Of a DNA stretch of 8,353 nucleotides, positions 6,773-8,353 are shown piece by piece. The notes under the pieces are model-generated. The model was not told the origin of the DNA. It saw only the letters and a program-made list of their open reading frames with translations, and searched no databases. The stretch's first letter is position 1; each line of letters starts with the position of its first letter. The stretch lies in NCBI GenBank assembly GCA_945901035.1, contig CAMDKN010000052.1:1-8353 (forward strand). Reading direction: 5' to 3'. This DNA comes from Gulosibacter massiliensis. Lineage in GTDB: Bacteria > Actinomycetota > Actinomycetes > Actinomycetales > Microbacteriaceae. A program made the position numbers and the translations under genes.

Positions 6773-8029
6773 TCAGGATTGCTCGCGCACGAACGTGACG
6801 ATCGTTTCGAGATGGTGGGTGTGGGGAAACAGGTCGAGCGCGCGCAATCGCGTCGGTCGATAACCGTGGTCACGCGCAAACGCGATGTCCCGTGACAGGG
6901 CGACGGGGTCGCACGCCACGTACACGATTTGCGCGGGGGCGATGCGTCCCAGAAGCGCCATGACCTCTCGACCCGCTCCAGAACGAGGGGGGTCGAGGAT
7001 GACGGTTCCCGCCGCCAATCGCGAGCGCTCACCGGGGGTCGCACGAGCGTCCAGTGCGCGCAGCCATTTGTCGACCATCCCCGTCTCGGCAAACGCACCG
7101 ACCCACTCACTGAGGTTTTCACCCGCGTGCTCGGTCGCCCGTTCGTCCGACTCGACGCTCGTGATCCGGGTGGACGGCCCACCGAGGTCCGCGAGCGCCA
7201 CCGCGAAGAGTCCGACGCCGCCGTACAGGTCGAGGTTCAGCGCGGTCGGGTCGAATCGTTCCGGGTCAATCGCCGCGCGCACCTCGTCGGTCAGGGTGGT
7301 GGCCGCTTCGCGATGGACCTGCCAAAAGCCGTTGTCGTCCACCTGAAACTCGCGGTTCCCGACGCGTTCGCGAATGACCGTCGGTTTTTGTTCGCCGACG
7401 ATAAGTCGAGGTTCCCCGACCGACGGCGACAACACATCGACCGAACCGGTCATCCCGTAGTTGTCGGCGAGCGGAGCGATGCGGTTGATTCCCTCGGACG
7501 CGAGCGGAAGGCTCTTCACCACGATGATGTCGTGAGACCGGCGCGCACGAGGCCCGACCTGCCCCTGATCGTTGACGTGAAGGCGAACTCGCGTTCGCCA
7601 GGCCAGCCCGCCACGGTCCTCGTCGCCGGGAAGTGCGGTCACCCGATCCAACAGCAGAGCGATAGTCGACTCGTCCAGTTTCCCGAAGCGTGCGAGCGAA
7701 TCCTTGAGCACGTCCCGTTTCAACTCGCGCTGATGCGCCAGGGCGATGTGTCCGAAATCGGCTCCGCCAACTCGGGCATGAATGGGGCGATCGATGCCCG
7801 CTTCAGCCCAGACGTGCGGAACGCGGTGCGGGCTCGACTCCACCGTCGAGACGGCATCGGCACGCCAAAAACTGGCTTTCGAATCGTCGGTGACCCGCGC
7901 GATCACGGTCTCGCCCGGGATGGCGTCGCTGACGAACACCACCCGTCCGTCGAGTCGGCCCACCGCGAACCCGCCGTGGGCGATCCCGGTGAGTGCCAGT
8001 TCGATGTCTGTCCTCGTCGCGTCTCCCAT
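6773..8029 (-). CDS. TRAM-domain SAM-dependent RNA uracil-5-methyltransferase (TrmA/RlmCD-like)
   Basis: The product is 418 residues. This family methylates uridine C5 in rRNA or tRNA. An N-terminal TRAM-like beta barrel (about 1-62, with GIAHGGFAVGRLDGRVVFVSDAIPGE features) is followed by an RNA-binding central region and a Rossmann methyltransferase domain. Motifs: NGFWQVH at 233-239, SAM-binding DLYGGVGLFA at 267-276, DPPRSG at 346-351, the catalytic cysteine C373 in VACDP, and FPHTHHLE at 401-408 with Glu408 as likely general base. The 4Fe-4S cysteines of E. coli RlmD are missing: the matching stretch reads RVGGADFGH (86-94) where relatives have CGGC. Which uridine it modifies cannot be read from sequence, so no symbol is given. 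ATG 8029 has TAGGCT 6 bases upstream and no strong ribosome site, consistent with a leaderless mRNA. The gene ends 44 bases before accD and is divergent from maf. Confidence 0.9.
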   Translation of the reverse strand: MGDATRTDIELALTGIAHGGFAVGRLDGRVVFVSDAIPGETVIARVTDDSKASFWRADAVSTVESSPHRVPHVWAEAGIDRPIHARVGGADFGHIALAHQRELKRDVLKDSLARFGKLDESTIALLLDRVTALPGDEDRGGLAWRTRVRLHVNDQGQVGPRARRSHDIIVVKSLPLASEGINRIAPLADNYGMTGSVDVLSPSVGEPRLIVGEQKPTVIRERVGNREFQVDDNGFWQVHREAATTLTDEVRAAIDPERFDPTALNLDLYGGVGLFAVALADLGGPSTRITSVESDERATEHAGENLSEWVGAFAETGMVDKWLRALDARATPGERSRLAAGTVILDPPRSGAGREVMALLGRIAPAQIVYVACDPVALSRDIAFARDHGYRPTRLRALDLFPHTHHLETIVTFVREQS

Positions 8030-8035
8030 TTGTCC

Positions 8036-8041
8036 AGCCTA
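8036..8041 (-). promoter_or_regulatory. -10-like element TAGGCT before the methyltransferase gene
   Basis: TAGGCT on the minus strand fits TAnnnT and is separated from ATG 8029 by exactly 6 bases (GGACAA), so transcription would begin at the start codon. The intergenic gap to maf is only 33 bases, leaving little space for a leader. No clear -35 box is visible at the usual distance, which would fall over the maf start codon. Confidence 0.5.
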
Positions 8042-8050
8042 GGGTCACGG

Positions 8051-8056
8051 TAGTGT
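8051..8056 (+). promoter_or_regulatory. -10-like element TAGTGT before maf
   Basis: TAGTGT on the plus strand fits TAnnnT and is followed by 6 bases (CGGGCT) and the maf GTG at 8063. The TAG is also the in-frame stop that bounds the maf start. A partial -35 match, TTGTCC at 8030-8035, is 15 bases upstream, shorter than ideal. The site mirrors the divergent TAGGCT only 9 bases away. Confidence 0.5.
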
Positions 8057-8062
8057 CGGGCT

Positions 8063-8353
8063 GTGCGCCTCACACTCGCGTCGACCTCCCCCGCCCGACT
8101 CGCCACCCTGCGTGGCGCCGGGGTCGAGCCATTGGTTGTGGCGCCGGGTGTCGACGAGGACGCCGTCGTCGCGGCAGCCGGTCACCTCGAACCCGCCGCC
8201 ATGGTCGAGTTACTCGCTCGCGCCAAGGCCGAAGCCGTGGCCGATTCGCACGGTCTGGACATCGATGGGTTGATTCTTGGCGGTGTTTCGGTGTTCGTCA
8301 TCGACGGAATTATTCACGGAAAGCCTCACCAGCCGGCGGTCGCGCGCGAGCGG
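8063..8353 (+). CDS. maf: Maf-family nucleoside triphosphate pyrophosphatase, N-terminal part (3' end outside window)
   Basis: The first 97 residues of a protein usually about 190-215 long are present. Maf proteins hydrolyse dTTP, UTP or modified nucleotides to the monophosphate and pyrophosphate, cleaning the nucleotide pool. The N-terminal LTLASTSPARLATLRGAG (3-20) is the family signature LASxSPRRxxLL, VDEDAV is at 30-35, LARAKAEAVA with the conserved Lys55 at 51-60, and IDGIIHGKP with Lys87 at 80-88. At 72-77 the family motif G-x-D-[ST]-V reads LGGVSV: Val75 (GTT, 8285-8287) replaces a near-invariant Asp. GTG 8063 is the only reasonable start, because TAG at 8051-8053 closes the frame three codons upstream. 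There is no clear ribosome site, and a -10-like TAGTGT sits 6 bases upstream. In related actinobacteria this gene often lies near the carboxylase alpha subunit gene. Confidence 0.88.
   Translation, partial: MRLTLASTSPARLATLRGAGVEPLVVAPGVDEDAVVAAAGHLEPAAMVELLARAKAEAVADSHGLDIDGLILGGVSVFVIDGIIHGKPHQPAVARER

Noticed and set aside
6042..6863. Plus-strand open frame opposite the accD start region (273 codons)
   Set aside because: It runs antisense across the accD 5' end, the intergenic gap and the methyltransferase 3' end, and shows no conserved motif.
6929..8053. Long plus-strand open frame opposite the methyltransferase (374 codons)
   Set aside because: High GC content lengthens antisense frames. 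The minus-strand product has all methyltransferase motifs, whereas this one is Arg/Asp-rich without recognisable domains.

Overview
This is an ordinary, very compact chromosomal stretch from a high-GC Gram-positive bacterium (Actinobacteria), most likely a Microbacteriaceae-like lineage with a tightly packed genome. The evidence is the GC-rich third codon positions, the many GTG starts, the near absence of intergenic DNA, and the content: an acyl-CoA carboxylase beta subunit with its small actinobacterial epsilon subunit, a biotin ligase without a DNA-binding domain, purK before purE, and an LCP cell-wall ligase with a multi-pass membrane N-terminus. The family-level placement is inference; the phylum-level placement is well supported. 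I found no mobile element, tRNA, rRNA, CRISPR array or phage gene, and no non-coding stretch longer than about 80 bases.

Layout, left to right. Positions 1-1142 (+) hold the end of a dTDP-rhamnose pathway cluster: the C-terminus of RmlB (1-303), then RmlD (300-1142), overlapping by 4 bases. They converge on a long leftward block with only 8 bases between stop codons. Reading leftward from 8029 (-), that block is: a TRAM-domain RNA methyltransferase (6773-8029), acyl-CoA carboxylase beta (5130-6728), its epsilon subunit (4909-5130), BirA (4181-4909), PurK (2998-4101), PurE (2491-2982) and an LCP-family glycopolymer transferase (1151-2494). At 8063 a rightward maf gene begins and runs off the window, divergent from the methyltransferase.

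How the genes fit together. AccD and AccE belong to the enzyme that makes malonyl-CoA or methylmalonyl-CoA. BirA attaches biotin to that enzyme's biotinylated subunit, which is not in the window. PurK and PurE carry out the carboxylation step of purine synthesis. PurK and the biotin carboxylase half of the acyl-CoA carboxylase both activate bicarbonate with ATP. RmlB and RmlD make dTDP-L-rhamnose, a building block for cell-wall polysaccharides, and the LCP protein is the type of enzyme that attaches such polymers to peptidoglycan.

Most notable observations: (1) three start codons (methyltransferase, maf, accD) each have a TAnnnT -10-like hexamer exactly 6 bases upstream, the geometry expected for leaderless transcripts; (2) the Maf protein has Val where the family has a near-invariant Asp, explainable by one base change; (3) the carboxylase beta subunit has Ile at the position that separates AccB-type from PccB-type substrate choice; (4) the methyltransferase has lost the iron-sulfur cysteines of RlmD-type relatives but kept the surrounding scaffold; (5) a possible 14-codon leader ORF overlaps the purK start. 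I saw no convincing new multi-gene system.
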